Assembly: GCF_002305895.1 (NCBI RefSeq)
Contig: NZ_CP022203.1
Span: 5,062,501-5,126,500, forward strand
Source of the DNA: Corallococcus macrosporus DSM 14697
GTDB lineage: Bacteria > Myxococcota > Myxococcia > Myxococcales > Myxococcaceae
DNA: 64,000 nucleotides
Direction: 5' to 3'
The notes under the pieces were generated by a model. That model was not told the origin of the DNA. It did no database searches and saw nothing but the letters and a program-made list of their open reading frames with translations. Below, piece by piece: positions 16,618-28,992 of the stretch (positions are counted from its first letter, which is position 1; each line of letters opens with the position of its first letter). Made by a program: the position numbers and the translations under genes.

Positions 16618-18309
16618 ATGTCGAAGAAAATCCTGATCGTCGAAAGCGACACCGCGCTCTCCGCCTCCCTGCGCTCGGCCCTGGAGGGCCGGGGCTTCAC
16701 GGTCGACGAGACGACCGACGGCAAGGGCAGCGTGGAGCAGATCCGCAGGGACCGGCCGGACCTGGTGGTGCTCGCGGTGGACCTGTCCGCCGGACAGAAT
16801 GGCTACCTCATCTGCGGCAAGCTGAAGAAGGACGATGACCTCAAGAACGTCCCCATCGTCATCATCGGCAACCCGGACGGCTTCGCGCAGCACCGCAAGC
16901 TGAAGGCCCACGCCGACGAGTACGTCGCCAAGCCGGTGGACGCGGACCTGCTGGTGGACCGCGTGGGCGCGCTGATCGGCTTCCCCGAGCTGCCCGCCGC
17001 CGCCCTCGAGGACGTCGTCGATGAGAGCCTCACGCTGGACGCGCTCGGCGACGAGCCGATGACGGCGGACTTCGGCGAGGAGATCTCCGTCGAGACGGCG
17101 GAGGAGCCGCCCGTGACGGGCGAGGAGCTGGACCTGGACGCCGCCTTCGGCGACCTGTCCGCCCCCGAGGAGACGCCCGCCTTCGAGGAGGAGGTCGTCG
17201 TCGCGCCGCCCGAGGCGGTGGTGGAGGGCGTGGAGGAGGACTTCTCCACGCTGGACTCGCTGGGCACCGACGCCGAGGACGCGCTCGACGGGCTGGACGA
17301 CTCCGAGAAGACGGTGGTCGGCTTCCTCGCCCCCGCGCCTACCCCGGCCGCGCCTCCGCCGGAGCCGCCCCGGGCCGTGGCCCCGCCCCCCGCGCCCCGG
17401 GCCGTGGCTCCGCCCCGCCCTGCCCCGCCGCCCGTCTCGGTGGCGCCGGCCGCGGACGCCGTGGAGCTGCGCGGCCTGCGCGCGAAGGTGGCCGAGCTCC
17501 AGGCCGAGCTCGACGACTCGCGAGGCACGGCCTCCCACGCCGAGGAGCGCGTGCGCGACCTGGAGGTCCAGTTGGAGGCCCAGGCCACCGAGCTGGAAGC
17601 GGCGCGTGCCTCCTCCGGGAAGAACGACAAGGACACCTTCGCCCTTCGTGACGCGGCCAACAAGAAGGACAAGGAGATCCTCCGCCTCAAGACGGAGCTG
17701 AACCAGAAGGACCAGGAGATCATCGAGCTCAAGGACCAGAACCTGGAGCTGGAGCAGAAGGCCAGCACCGCAGAGTCCGAGCTCACCCAGCGCGACGCCC
17801 AGCTCAAGACGCTGAGCGCCCGGGCGGATTCGCTCGCCGCGGACCGCAAGCGCGTGGACCAGCAGCTCTCCGCCGCCAAGGACGAGGCCCGGAGCGCCTC
17901 GGCGCAGCTCACCGCGCTCCAGGCGGAGCTGGATCAGCACCAGGCCCAGGCGCACGCCTACGCCGCGGAGCTGGAGGACCTCCGCGCACGCGCGGGGCAG
18001 CTCGAGGCGGACGTCCAGGCCGCGCGGAGCGAGGCCGAGGACCTGCGCGTCCAGTTGGGCCAGGCCCAGGTCGAGCTGTCCGAGCAGAGCAGCCGCGCCA
18101 ACGCGGAGGCCGAGGAGCTGCGCGGCCGCATCGCCGAGCTGGAGGCCGCCACGGCCCGCAGCGAGGAGCGCGTGACGCGCCTCTACGCGCGCATCAAGAG
18201 CGAGGAGAAGCTGCGCGAGAAGACGAAGAAGGCGCTCGTCATCGCCCAGCAGCTCCTGGAGGAGCCCGCCTCCGCCGTGGCGGACGACGCCAGCGAGGCC
18301 GCGGCCTGA
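16618..18309 (+). CDS. frzS: FrzS, polar social-motility protein with pseudo-receiver and coiled coil
   Basis: A 563-residue protein required for type IV pilus-dependent social motility in M. xanthus, where it moves between cell poles. Residues 1-122 form a receiver-like domain. In LVVLAVDLSAGQNGY the position matching the usual phospho-Asp is Ala53, and the Ser/Thr switch position reads VIIGN, so it is an atypical receiver. The Lys in YVAKPVD is kept. Residues of about 125-280 are acidic then Pro/Ala-rich. From about 285 to 545 there is continuous heptad coiled coil (Glu/Lys/Gln/Leu-rich, DQEIIELKDQNLELEQKA), then a short tail. It is flanked by terminators, so it is its own transcription unit. 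Confidence 0.95.
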   Translation: MSKKILIVESDTALSASLRSALEGRGFTVDETTDGKGSVEQIRRDRPDLVVLAVDLSAGQNGYLICGKLKKDDDLKNVPIVIIGNPDGFAQHRKLKAHADEYVAKPVDADLLVDRVGALIGFPELPAAALEDVVDESLTLDALGDEPMTADFGEEISVETAEEPPVTGEELDLDAAFGDLSAPEETPAFEEEVVVAPPEAVVEGVEEDFSTLDSLGTDAEDALDGLDDSEKTVVGFLAPAPTPAAPPPEPPRAVAPPPAPRAVAPPRPAPPPVSVAPAADAVELRGLRAKVAELQAELDDSRGTASHAEERVRDLEVQLEAQATELEAARASSGKNDKDTFALRDAANKKDKEILRLKTELNQKDQEIIELKDQNLELEQKASTAESELTQRDAQLKTLSARADSLAADRKRVDQQLSAAKDEARSASAQLTALQAELDQHQAQAHAYAAELEDLRARAGQLEADVQAARSEAEDLRVQLGQAQVELSEQSSRANAEAEELRGRIAELEAATARSEERVTRLYARIKSEEKLREKTKKALVIAQQLLEEPASAVADDASEAAA

Positions 18310-18317
18310 CCGTCCGC

Positions 18318-18342
18318 GCCCCGGGCCACCCGCGCCCGGGGC
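18318..18342. terminator. Bidirectional hairpin after frzS
   Basis: GCCCCGGG pairs with CCCGGGGC across nine bases, between the convergent frzS and the leftward housekeeping run. Confidence 0.6.
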
Positions 18343-18353
18343 ACCGCGCCGGC

Positions 18354-19487
18354 CTACCCCTGCTTCTTGGGGGTCGTCTTCTTCTCGTGCAGCTTCTTCG
18401 CGAAGCCCTGCACGGCCGCGGGCACGTTCTTGTCGCGGCTGAGGTCCTTCAGCTCGGCGTCGCGGAACGCGTTGAGGAACTTCATGGTGACGGTGAGCGG
18501 GACCTTGGGGTTCTTCACCAGCGCCATCTTCACCTTGTGGTTCTTCGTCCACTCGCGGTTGCTGTAGATGACGCGCAGCACGTCATCCATCATCGCGCGG
18601 TTGGCGGCGCACGCGAGCACCTCGCCGTCGGTGATGCGCGGACTGCGGATGACGGCCACCGCCACCAGCTTGTTCGTCTCGCGGATGAGCGCGGTGCGGG
18701 CCTCCTTGTTGCCCAGCGTGGCCAGCTTGATCTTCTCCGCGATGGACATGCGCATGATGCGCTGGGCCAGCGTCAGGCGCTTGCCCTCCTCCATGGGCGC
18801 GGCGCTCTCATCCGCGGCCTCCTGGAACTCCTGAAGCACCTCCTCGGCCGTGGGGCCCTGGGGCGGCGGCGTCTCCGCGGCCTCGGGGCCGAAGACGCGC
18901 ACGCGCGCCGCCTTCATCTGCGGCACGTCCAGGAGCTGCATCCCGCTGCGCACCGCGAAGTCGCAGACGTTGTCGATGAGCGACACCGGCGCGCTCGCGT
19001 TGGCGCATAGGTTCCGGAGGATGTCCTCGTGGCGCAGCAGGCGGAGCTGGTTCTGCCCGATGATCTCCGCCAGCTTCGGGCCGCAGTCCTTCGCCACGTC
19101 CGCCACCGCGTCGTCCGGCGTGCTGGCGTTGAGGACCAGCATCTCCGCGTAGGCCTCCTTGTCCTTGACGAGCCCCAGGAAGTACCCGAGCACCTGCGGC
19201 TGCACCTCCTCGTCACGCAGCGCGGAGCCCAGGATCTTGTCCGGCAGCATCGCGGCCGTCTTCGCCACCGTCTCGCGCACGCCCGCGTCCGGATCGAAGG
19301 TGAGCATGTAGAGCGCACCCAGCATGTCGGACGGATTGAGCGGGACGAGCGTCTTGGCGGCCATCATCCGCAGCGGCACCGGCGCGGCCGGGTCCACGTG
19401 CTTGCGCATGTTGGGCGGCAGGAACTCCGCGTCGAAGGGGCACCCCGGTGGCGGCGCCGGGACGTTGTTGGGAGCGGCAGTGGTCAT
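18354..19487 (-). CDS. Conserved helical-repeat protein of unknown function
   Basis: A 377-residue protein, almost entirely alpha-helical by composition, with HEAT-like helical pairs (for example [18 protein letters not shown] and [15 protein letters not shown]). There is no signal peptide or membrane segment, so it is probably cytoplasmic. A Pro-rich acidic linker lies at about residues 205-235 and the C-terminus is Lys-rich. No catalytic motif was found. Its ATG overlaps the coaX stop as ATGA, so it is translationally coupled to pantothenate kinase. That reflects operon structure and does not show shared function. Confidence 0.75.
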   Translation of the reverse strand: MTTAAPNNVPAPPPGCPFDAEFLPPNMRKHVDPAAPVPLRMMAAKTLVPLNPSDMLGALYMLTFDPDAGVRETVAKTAAMLPDKILGSALRDEEVQPQVLGYFLGLVKDKEAYAEMLVLNASTPDDAVADVAKDCGPKLAEIIGQNQLRLLRHEDILRNLCANASAPVSLIDNVCDFAVRSGMQLLDVPQMKAARVRVFGPEAAETPPPQGPTAEEVLQEFQEAADESAAPMEEGKRLTLAQRIMRMSIAEKIKLATLGNKEARTALIRETNKLVAVAVIRSPRITDGEVLACAANRAMMDDVLRVIYSNREWTKNHKVKMALVKNPKVPLTVTMKFLNAFRDAELKDLSRDKNVPAAVQGFAKKLHEKKTTPKKQG

Positions 19488-20254
19488 GACGCGTGATTCC
19501 TTCCGTAGATGATGCGCAGCCCTTCGAGCGTGAGGAACTCATCCACCTGGTGGATGGCCTTGGACTCGCTGGCCACGAGTGACGCAAGCCCGCCGGTGGC
19601 GACGACCTTCACCGGGAAGCCCAGCTCCGCCTGCATCCGGGCGCAGATGCCGTCCACCAGGCCCACGAAGCCGTAGACGAGCCCGGCCTGCATGGAGTGC
19701 ACGGTGTTGCGCCCGATGACGTGCGGAGGCCGCGCGAACTCCACGCGCGGCAGCTTGGAGGCATTCTGGAACAGCGCCTCCATGGAGATGTTGATGCCGG
19801 GGCAGATGCAGCCGCCCAGGTACTCGCCCTTGGGCGACACCGCGTCGAACGTCGTGGCGGTGCCGAAGTCCACCACGAGCACGCCCGCGTGGTGCTTTTC
19901 ATACGCGGCCACGGCGTTGACGATGCGGTCCGCGCCCACCTCACGGGGGTTGTCGTAGAAGATGGGCATGCCCGTCTTCACGCCAGGGCCGACGAACATG
20001 GGGCGGAGCTTGAAGTAGCGCTCGCTCATCTTCTCCAGGTTGGACTGGAGCGGCGGCACCACGCTGGAGACGGCCACCGCCGTCACCTTCGCCGGGTCGA
20101 TGCCGCGGTGGGTGAAGAGCTGTCGGACCAGGATGCCGTACTCATCCGACGTGCGGCGCGTGCTGGTCTCCATGCGCCAGTGGTCGAGCAGGCGCCGGCC
20201 CTCGAACACCCCGAGCGCGGTATTGGTATTGCCGACGTCGATGGCCAGGAGCAT
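19484..20254 (-). CDS. coaX: Type III pantothenate kinase
   Basis: It phosphorylates pantothenate, the first step of coenzyme A synthesis. It is 256 residues, typical length. ASKHA-fold motifs are the phosphate loop [16 protein letters not shown], the [17 protein letters not shown] segment, [13 protein letters not shown] with the catalytic Asp, and ATGGLASLV near the end. The ATG at 20254 is used; a GTG immediately before it is possible. It lies 13 bases after birA, a linkage seen in many bacteria, where both enzymes make or attach essential cofactors. Confidence 0.95.
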   Translation of the reverse strand: MLLAIDVGNTNTALGVFEGRRLLDHWRMETSTRRTSDEYGILVRQLFTHRGIDPAKVTAVAVSSVVPPLQSNLEKMSERYFKLRPMFVGPGVKTGMPIFYDNPREVGADRIVNAVAAYEKHHAGVLVVDFGTATTFDAVSPKGEYLGGCICPGINISMEALFQNASKLPRVEFARPPHVIGRNTVHSMQAGLVYGFVGLVDGICARMQAELGFPVKVVATGGLASLVASESKAIHQVDEFLTLEGLRIIYGRNHAS

Positions 20255-20267
20255 CACACCGCGCACT

Positions 20268-21272
20268 CTACCGCCGCGGGCGGAGCTGCTCCACGTCACC
20301 CGCCAACACGCGCTCGAGCGAGCCCCCTTCCGTCCGGACCAGGAGCGCCCCGGAGGGGTCGATGTCCTCGGCGTGCCCCCGCAGCGCCTGCCGGTCCGTG
20401 CGCACCAGCACGTCCTGCCCCAGCGTGGACGACAGGGCCTTCCAGCGGGCACGCACCGCGTCGAAGCCCGTCTCCAGGTACAGGTCCAGCCACTCCTCCA
20501 GCCGCGTCCAGAGGGCGGCGGTGAACGGCGCCCGCTTCACGGGATGCCCCAGCGCCAGGGCCAGCGACGTGGCGGTGGCGCGCAGCTCCTCCGGGAAGTG
20601 CTCGGCCAGGGCGTTGAGGTTGACCCCCACGCCCACCACGACGAAGTGGACGCGCTCCGGTTCGGCGGACAGCTCGGTGAGGATGCCGGCCACCTTGCGC
20701 CCGTCGATGTGGACGTCGTTGGGCCACTTGATGGCGGCGTCCGCGCCCGCGTCGCGCAGCGCCTCCGCCAGCGCCACGGCGGCCACCAGGGTCAGCTCCG
20801 GCGCGCGCTGGGGCGGCAGCTCCGGACGGAGGATGGCGGAGAAGTACAGGTTGAGCCCGGACGGGGAGACCCAGGTGCGGCCCCGGCGCCCCTTGCCCGC
20901 GGTCTGCTGCTCGGCCACCACCACCTCGCCGTGCCCGGCGCCATCCTGGGCCAGCCGGAAGGCCCTCTCGTTGGTGGACGGCAGCGACTCATGGTGGTGG
21001 ACGGTGCGGCCCAGGTCGTGGGTGTCCAGCAGCGGGCCGATTTCGAGCGAGGTCAGCCGGTCGGGGACCTCCACCAGCCGGTAGCCCCGCGCGGGCACCG
21101 CCTCGATGCGGTAGCCCTTGGCGCGGAGGGACTCCACGTGCTTCCACACCGCCGTGCGGGACAGGCCCAGCTTGCTGGAGAGCGCCTCGCCGGACGTGTA
21201 GTCACTCCCGCTCTCGGAGAGGAAGCTCAGGATGAGCGCTTCCTGGGACTGTTCGTTCACCTGGACGGGCAC
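20268..21272 (-). CDS. birA: Bifunctional biotin protein ligase / biotin repressor
   Basis: It activates biotin as biotinyl-AMP and attaches it to acetyl-CoA carboxylase and related carriers. It is 334 residues. The N-terminal 70 residues are a winged helix ([20 protein letters not shown]), so a repressor role is possible. The ligase core has [20 protein letters not shown] for biotin and adenylate binding, then [18 protein letters not shown] with the catalytic Lys. The C-terminal SH3-like domain follows. GTG start at 21272 with GAGGTG upstream. No biotin synthesis genes are in the window. Confidence 0.94.
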   Translation of the reverse strand: MPVQVNEQSQEALILSFLSESGSDYTSGEALSSKLGLSRTAVWKHVESLRAKGYRIEAVPARGYRLVEVPDRLTSLEIGPLLDTHDLGRTVHHHESLPSTNERAFRLAQDGAGHGEVVVAEQQTAGKGRRGRTWVSPSGLNLYFSAILRPELPPQRAPELTLVAAVALAEALRDAGADAAIKWPNDVHIDGRKVAGILTELSAEPERVHFVVVGVGVNLNALAEHFPEELRATATSLALALGHPVKRAPFTAALWTRLEEWLDLYLETGFDAVRARWKALSSTLGQDVLVRTDRQALRGHAEDIDPSGALLVRTEGGSLERVLAGDVEQLRPRR

Positions 21273-21305
21273 GGCGGCACCTCGTGAAGAAAAGCTGCGG
21301 GCCTC

Positions 21306-21911
21306 TCAGCCCGAAGGTGGCGCCGCGCCGTCGCGGAGCTGCCACGCCGTCAGCTCCAACAAGGTCTGCGGCACGAGCTGGCCGTTGGCCTCCACCACCG
21401 TTTCGATGCGGACCATGCCGACGCCGGGGGCGAAGGTCATCGTGTTCACCATCGTGGCCTTGGCGTCCATCCGGTTGCGGGCCTCCACCTGGACACAGCG
21501 CGGGAAGGTGCCCGCGAGCGTCTGGCACGACTCCCCCGCCTGGACGATGCGGTAGCGCTCCGTGGACGACACGGACACCACGTTCGTCCAGGAGTGCCCC
21601 TCCTTCAGCGGGCCGCGCAGCAGGTAGCGCTTTGGATCCCTCAGGCCATAGCCGTCCAGGAAGAGCTGCCCGCCCTGGTTGTCGTGGAAGACGCCGGCCT
21701 CCTCCTTGAGGATCTCCACCGTGACTTCCTTGTCCTCGCGGCCGTTGAGCCGGTACGTCCAGCGGTTGCCCACCGCGAGCGGGTAGTACTCGGCCACGTC
21801 GCCCGTGCTGGCGCCCGAGTCCGCCGCCGCTTCCACGTTCTTGGAACAGCCGGTGCCCAGCATCAGGGCGCCGAGCACCACCGCTCCGCCCACGCCGAAT
21901 GAACGCTTCAT
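21306..21911 (-). CDS. Lipoprotein of the YYPLAVGNRWTY type
   Basis: A 201-residue predicted lipoprotein. The ATG at 21911 gives MKRSFGVGGAVVLGALMLGTGC, with the Cys as the lipidation site. The mature part begins with an Ala/Ser spacer and the stretch EYYPLAVGNRWTYRLNGRED, then mainly beta-strand sequence ending in PQTLLELTAW. Similar sequences are common as surface or periplasmic lipoproteins in myxobacteria, but no activity is known to me. It starts seven bases after the next lipoprotein gene upstream, so the two are cotranscribed. Confidence 0.8.
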   Translation of the reverse strand: MKRSFGVGGAVVLGALMLGTGCSKNVEAAADSGASTGDVAEYYPLAVGNRWTYRLNGREDKEVTVEILKEEAGVFHDNQGGQLFLDGYGLRDPKRYLLRGPLKEGHSWTNVVSVSSTERYRIVQAGESCQTLAGTFPRCVQVEARNRMDAKATMVNTMTFAPGVGMVRIETVVEANGQLVPQTLLELTAWQLRDGAAPPSG

Positions 21912-21918
21912 CTCGATG

Positions 21919-22833
21919 TCAGTCCGCGCGGCCTGGGCCACGCGCCTCCGCGGGTGAGTGCTTCCGTGATGCATAGAGTGTGTCCAGCGCCTGCTGCGCG
22001 GCGGCCTGGACGGCGGGCGCATCATGCCCCTGCGCCATCGTGTAGAGGTAGGCCTCCGCTTCGGGGCCGCCGATTTCGCCCACCGCGAAGACAATCTCCT
22101 GCACGAAGCCCAGGTCACGGCCCCGCGCCAGGTCGATGAGCACCGGCACCGCGACCCGCGCCTTCATCTCCACGAGCGCGCCCATCGTCCGGCGCACCGT
22201 CTCCGCGTCGGTGGCCTCCTTGAGGCGGTCGATGAGCAGCGGCGCGGCCGCCGGGTGCTGCCGCTCCGCCAGCGTGCGGAGGCTGAACTCCCGGACGCGG
22301 GCGTCCGTCGCCTTGAGGTCGAGCACCAGCTCGTCGTCGGTGCGGTCCAGGGCGGTCAGTTGCATGATGGCCGACTCGGTGACCTGGCGCAGGACGTTGG
22401 CCAGCGCGGTGCGCATCGCCTTCTGCCGTCCCGCGGGCGAGTCCTCCTCGACGGGGGCTTCTCCGAGTCCCACCAGCTCATAACGCTGGGGCAGGCGCCC
22501 GCCGAACCGCTCCAGGACCAGGTTGGCGCCGACCTCGGCGAAGCTGCGGGGGTCGCCGTCCTTCAGCACCTCCCGGGTGAAGGGCACGTCCAGCGTCAGC
22601 CGCCAGGGCCGCTCCTCGCGAGGCGCGTCCTCGCCCTTCTGCTCGAAGCGGCCGGAGTCCTTCAGCGCCACGGTGAAGAGCGTGGCGACGCCCTCGGGAG
22701 CGAGTCCCAGCAGGGCGTTGTCCTGTAGCGTGACCCCGGTCAGCTCCACCGGCGCCACCGGGTAGCGCGGCGCCCGCCAGCGGCAGGCACCAAGCAGGAC
22801 GACGCAGGAGGCGAGCAGCAGGACCGGCTTCAT
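21919..22833 (-). CDS. HEAT-repeat lipoprotein
   Basis: A 304-residue predicted lipoprotein. MKPVLLLASCVVLLGAC gives a clear lipobox (LLGAC). Residues of about 20-140 are a beta-rich domain with PWRLTLDVPFTREVLKDGD. From about 175 to 290 there are HEAT-like repeats (VREFSLRTLAERQHPAAAPL, RRTMGALVEMKARVAVPVL, VFAVGEIGGPEAEAYLY). Probably a protein-binding scaffold facing the periplasm. Its position directly upstream of another lipoprotein suggests a joint role in the envelope, which is an inference only. Confidence 0.8.
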   Translation of the reverse strand: MKPVLLLASCVVLLGACRWRAPRYPVAPVELTGVTLQDNALLGLAPEGVATLFTVALKDSGRFEQKGEDAPREERPWRLTLDVPFTREVLKDGDPRSFAEVGANLVLERFGGRLPQRYELVGLGEAPVEEDSPAGRQKAMRTALANVLRQVTESAIMQLTALDRTDDELVLDLKATDARVREFSLRTLAERQHPAAAPLLIDRLKEATDAETVRRTMGALVEMKARVAVPVLIDLARGRDLGFVQEIVFAVGEIGGPEAEAYLYTMAQGHDAPAVQAAAQQALDTLYASRKHSPAEARGPGRAD

Positions 22834-22899
22834 CGCTCTCCAGGGTAACACCTGGGGAGCGACCGCGCCGACCAAACCCTCACCTCCCGCGGCGCCGCG

Positions 22900-25734
<2,835 letters not shown>

Positions 25735-25805
25735 TTACAAAAATGTAGGTCCGTATAGGCGGCGGATGCTAGCCATCGCTAAACTGGCTTGTCAACGAAC
25801 GCAAG

Positions 25806-28010
25806 ATGACCCGCATACGCATCGGACAGCGCTGGAAACGCGAACCCGCGGCTTCCCCGCTCGATTCCATCGCACTGGAATTGGACGGGGTGGACCTTCT
25901 GTCCGGGGCCGTGGAGGAATCTCTAGCAGAAGTCGTCCCCTCCCTGGTGCGCTCAGTTGCGGCGCTGGCCGGGGGACGGCAGAAACTGGCCCAGGTCTCC
26001 CTGCCTGAAGCCCACCTGGAGCTGGTGCTCCGGCGCGTGGGCCCGGAGGTGGAGCTCCTGGTGGCCAACCTCTCACGCCCCGCCCGGCTGATGCGCCCCC
26101 CCGTCCGGGTGGAGCTGGAAGAGCTGGTGGAGGCCGTCCGTGAAGCCGGCGAGCGCTTCCTCGCCGACGTCACCCGGGCCGGGCCCAAGGCGCTGGCCAC
26201 CCCCCTGGGGCAGGCGCTCAAGGAGCCGTTGAAGAGCCTGAAGCGGCCCGCCCGCCCCCCGGACGAAGTCCCCGCCCGCCCCGCCACGAGGCGGCTGGAG
26301 CCCGCGGAGGTCCCGGGCTTCGGCTTCGAGCTCCGGGACGCGGGGCTGCCCACCGGCGCGGGCCGCGGCGCCGCGCGAGGCACGGCCGGCCTGCTGGCCC
26401 CGCTGCTCGCGGGCGGCGAGGTCTGGCTGTCCCTCCCAGGCAGACCGGACGCCTGGCGCGTCCCGGGCCCTCCGTTCCTCACGGTGCTGGAGCTGTCGCG
26501 GCTGGCGGTGGAGCTGGCCCGCGCGGTGGAGCTGGGCGAGCGCCGCTTCGAGCTGGCCCCCGCGGGCGCGAAGCCCCCGCTGCTGCTGGACTTGAAGACG
26601 GGCCAGGCCAGGGCCGGCCGCACCGGGGCGCCCTTCCCGCTCCCGGGCTCCGTGCTCGCCGCCGCCCTCTTCCACCTGGGCGAGTCCCTGGCCGCGGCCT
26701 TCGCGGAGGCGGACCGGGCCCTGGTGGGCAACCCCTACCGGGCGGAGCTGGCGGAGCGCTGCAGGGAGGGCCTCTCCCACCTGCGCGGCCCCGTCCAGCC
26801 CCCCGAGGCGCAGGGCGCGGCCCGCGAGAAGAAGGCCCGCGCGAAGGGTCAGGGCACCTCGCGTCCGCTCAAGGTCCCCGGCCGCCTGCGCCGGCTGCGC
26901 TTCGAGAAGCTGTGGGAGAAGCGAGGCCTGCCGGACGCGGAAGAGGCGCGGCTGCTGCTGGGCCGGCATGGGCCGGTCTACTGCGCCCCGCAGCTCACCT
27001 CCGCGTTCTCCCGGAAGGACGGCGCGCTGCTGTGGAAGCGCGCCGCGGCGCTGGGCGTGGCCGCGTCGGCGGACGGCCACGCGGTGGCGGCGGACATCGC
27101 GCGCGTGTACGGCTTCACGGGCCGGGGCAGCGGCGCCCGCTGGCTGCACGACCACGACGGCATCCCCCTGGGCCCGCTGCTGCTGCGCAAGGATGGCCTG
27201 CTCCTCACCCTGTCCGAGGACCGCACCGTCGTGGCCTTCGCGGAGGCCACCGGCCGCGAGGTGTGGCGCCTGGCGCCGCCCCGGACGCAGCGGAGCTGGC
27301 TGGCCACGCAGGGGCACCGCGCGCTGGTGGGGACGGACTCGGGCTACCTCTATGGGCTGGACCTGGAGGACGGCCAGGTCCGCTACCGCATGCGGGCGCC
27401 CATGCCCTTCCACGGCGCGCCGGTGGCGTGGGGCAAGCGCTTCCTGGCCATGCTGGGCCGGGGCTCGCACTGGGCGCTGCTGCTCGCGGACGCGCACACC
27501 GGTGAAGCCGTGTGGACGTACGAGCCGGACCTGTCGCACCTGTCGGCGCCGCTGCCCGTGGGCTCGCGGGTGTTCATCGCCGGGGAGCGCGAGCGCGAAG
27601 GCGTGCTGCTCTGCCTGGACGCGAAGGGCCGGCGCCTCTGGGAGCGCCCGCTGAACCTGGGCCCCGGCCCCTATGCGCTGGCGCCCCTGCCCCGCGCGGT
27701 GGTGGTGACGAGCGCGTCCGGCGCCGCCACGCGGGTGGCGGCCTCCGGCACGGTGGACTGGCGCGTGGGCGCGGCGGGCGAGCCGCTCATCGGCGCGCTC
27801 CCGGCCCACACCGCCCGGGACGTCACGCTGGTGCCGGGTGAGCGGGTCCGCGCGGTGGACCCCCGCGGCGGGCAGGTGCTCGCGGAGGTCCAGGCCGGCG
27901 TGGGGCTCGTCGCGCTCCAGGCCGACGTGCGCCTCAACCTCTACTTCCTGGACGACGCCGGCACGCTGTCCGCGTACCGGCTCGGCTCTCACTTCACGGT
28001 GGTGGAGTAG
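25806..28010 (+). CDS. Cytoplasmic PQQ-type beta-propeller protein
   Basis: A 734-residue protein with no signal peptide. The first 370 residues are Arg/Leu/Ala-rich helical sequence of unknown fold with a basic linker near 340-365. From about 390 to the end come repeated beta-propeller blades with WD/PQQ-like signatures: FSRKDGALLWKRAAALGV, FAEATGREVWRLAPP, LDLEDGQVRYRMRAP, ADAHTGEAVWTYEPD, LDAKGRRLWERPLNLGP and VDPRGGQVLAEVQAG. Such propellers usually bind proteins. Absence of a leader suggests a cytoplasmic partner. ATG at 25806 follows a 98-base divergent spacer. Confidence 0.78.
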   Translation: MTRIRIGQRWKREPAASPLDSIALELDGVDLLSGAVEESLAEVVPSLVRSVAALAGGRQKLAQVSLPEAHLELVLRRVGPEVELLVANLSRPARLMRPPVRVELEELVEAVREAGERFLADVTRAGPKALATPLGQALKEPLKSLKRPARPPDEVPARPATRRLEPAEVPGFGFELRDAGLPTGAGRGAARGTAGLLAPLLAGGEVWLSLPGRPDAWRVPGPPFLTVLELSRLAVELARAVELGERRFELAPAGAKPPLLLDLKTGQARAGRTGAPFPLPGSVLAAALFHLGESLAAAFAEADRALVGNPYRAELAERCREGLSHLRGPVQPPEAQGAAREKKARAKGQGTSRPLKVPGRLRRLRFEKLWEKRGLPDAEEARLLLGRHGPVYCAPQLTSAFSRKDGALLWKRAAALGVAASADGHAVAADIARVYGFTGRGSGARWLHDHDGIPLGPLLLRKDGLLLTLSEDRTVVAFAEATGREVWRLAPPRTQRSWLATQGHRALVGTDSGYLYGLDLEDGQVRYRMRAPMPFHGAPVAWGKRFLAMLGRGSHWALLLADAHTGEAVWTYEPDLSHLSAPLPVGSRVFIAGEREREGVLLCLDAKGRRLWERPLNLGPGPYALAPLPRAVVVTSASGAATRVAASGTVDWRVGAAGEPLIGALPAHTARDVTLVPGERVRAVDPRGGQVLAEVQAGVGLVALQADVRLNLYFLDDAGTLSAYRLGSHFTVVE

Positions 28011-28012
28011 CC

Positions 28013-28038
28013 GCCGCGCGGGCTCAATCCCGCGCGGC
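28013..28038. terminator. Strong bidirectional hairpin
   Basis: GCCGCGCGGG pairs perfectly with CCCGCGCGGC (10 base pairs) around the loop CTCAAT, which overlaps the stop codon of the leftward gene. It separates two convergent genes. Confidence 0.7.
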
Positions 28039-28941
28039 CTTCGACGGGTCGATCTCCTCCTCGGGGCGCTCCTCCTGGGTGGCGCCCTCCCACGACTCGC
28101 CGGCGCCCAGCTTCCAATCCGAGGGGACCTCGTCCACCTTCCACACGTAGGTGGACGTCGCGGTGCCCCCCGAGGCCGCGCTGGAGGTGAGGTTGATGGT
28201 CATCTCCATCTTCGACACCTCGTTCGGCAGCAGGTCCAGGTCGTAGTGGCCCAGCACCATCTGCGGGGGGAACGCCTTGATGAAGCGCTCCGGGTGGTCA
28301 ATCTTCATGGACGGGTCGGCGCCGCGCATCTCGCCCAGCAGCTTCCCCTTCGCGTCGGTGAGCTTCCACACCGTGTCGAACGCGGCGCTGGTCACCATCT
28401 TCAGCACCTTGCCGTCGTCCTTGAGCGTGCGCTGCGCGCCCCACACCGCGAGCTGAAGCCGGATCTGGGGCTTGCCCAGCACCATCACCACGTCGGAGGA
28501 GATGAGGTCCAGGCGCATGCCCTTGTCCGTCGCCGTCCACACCGGGCGGTAGCGGCCCTCGCGCATGCTGTCGAACGTCTTGCGCGCGTACTCGTAGAAG
28601 GCCTTGCGGTCATTGGCGCGGTCATCCTTCGCGCCGCGCTCCTCCCGCTGCTCCAGCTCCAGGAGGTAGTCGTCGAACTTCGTGTTCCCCTGGAAGCGCG
28701 TCAGGTGGTCGTCCACCTGCTCGAAATAGTTCTTGAAGAAGGGCTTCAGCTCGTCGCGGTAGCTGGCCTCATCCGGGTTGGAGCGCATCCAGCCGACCCG
28801 CTCCAGGTACTCCGCATGGATTCGCTGTTGATCTGCTTCCCGCTGCGCCTCGAGCGCGCGGCCACTGGCGCTGCGGTAGCTCATGACGGCGCCCAGCAGC
28901 ACCCCCGCGACGATGACGATGACTCCGAAGTAGCGCTTCAC
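28024..28941 (-). CDS. Membrane-anchored periplasmic protein of unknown function
   Basis: A 305-residue protein. GTG at 28941 with AGGAG upstream gives KRYFGVIVIVAGVLLGAVMS, an uncleaved anchor or signal. A helical, charged region follows (about 25-140), then a beta-rich domain (DLISSDVVMVLGKPQIRLQLAVWG; EMTINLTSSAASGG) and an acidic C-terminus. No known motif. It is divergent from the MetX-like gene across 51 bases, so the two may share a regulatory region. Confidence 0.7.
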   Translation of the reverse strand: MKRYFGVIVIVAGVLLGAVMSYRSASGRALEAQREADQQRIHAEYLERVGWMRSNPDEASYRDELKPFFKNYFEQVDDHLTRFQGNTKFDDYLLELEQREERGAKDDRANDRKAFYEYARKTFDSMREGRYRPVWTATDKGMRLDLISSDVVMVLGKPQIRLQLAVWGAQRTLKDDGKVLKMVTSAAFDTVWKLTDAKGKLLGEMRGADPSMKIDHPERFIKAFPPQMVLGHYDLDLLPNEVSKMEMTINLTSSAASGGTATSTYVWKVDEVPSDWKLGAGESWEGATQEERPEEEIDPSKAARD

Positions 28942-28992
28942 GCGGCAGTCTCCTGTGCCTTTGTCCTGGCAGTGATATGAAAATTCCCCAAC

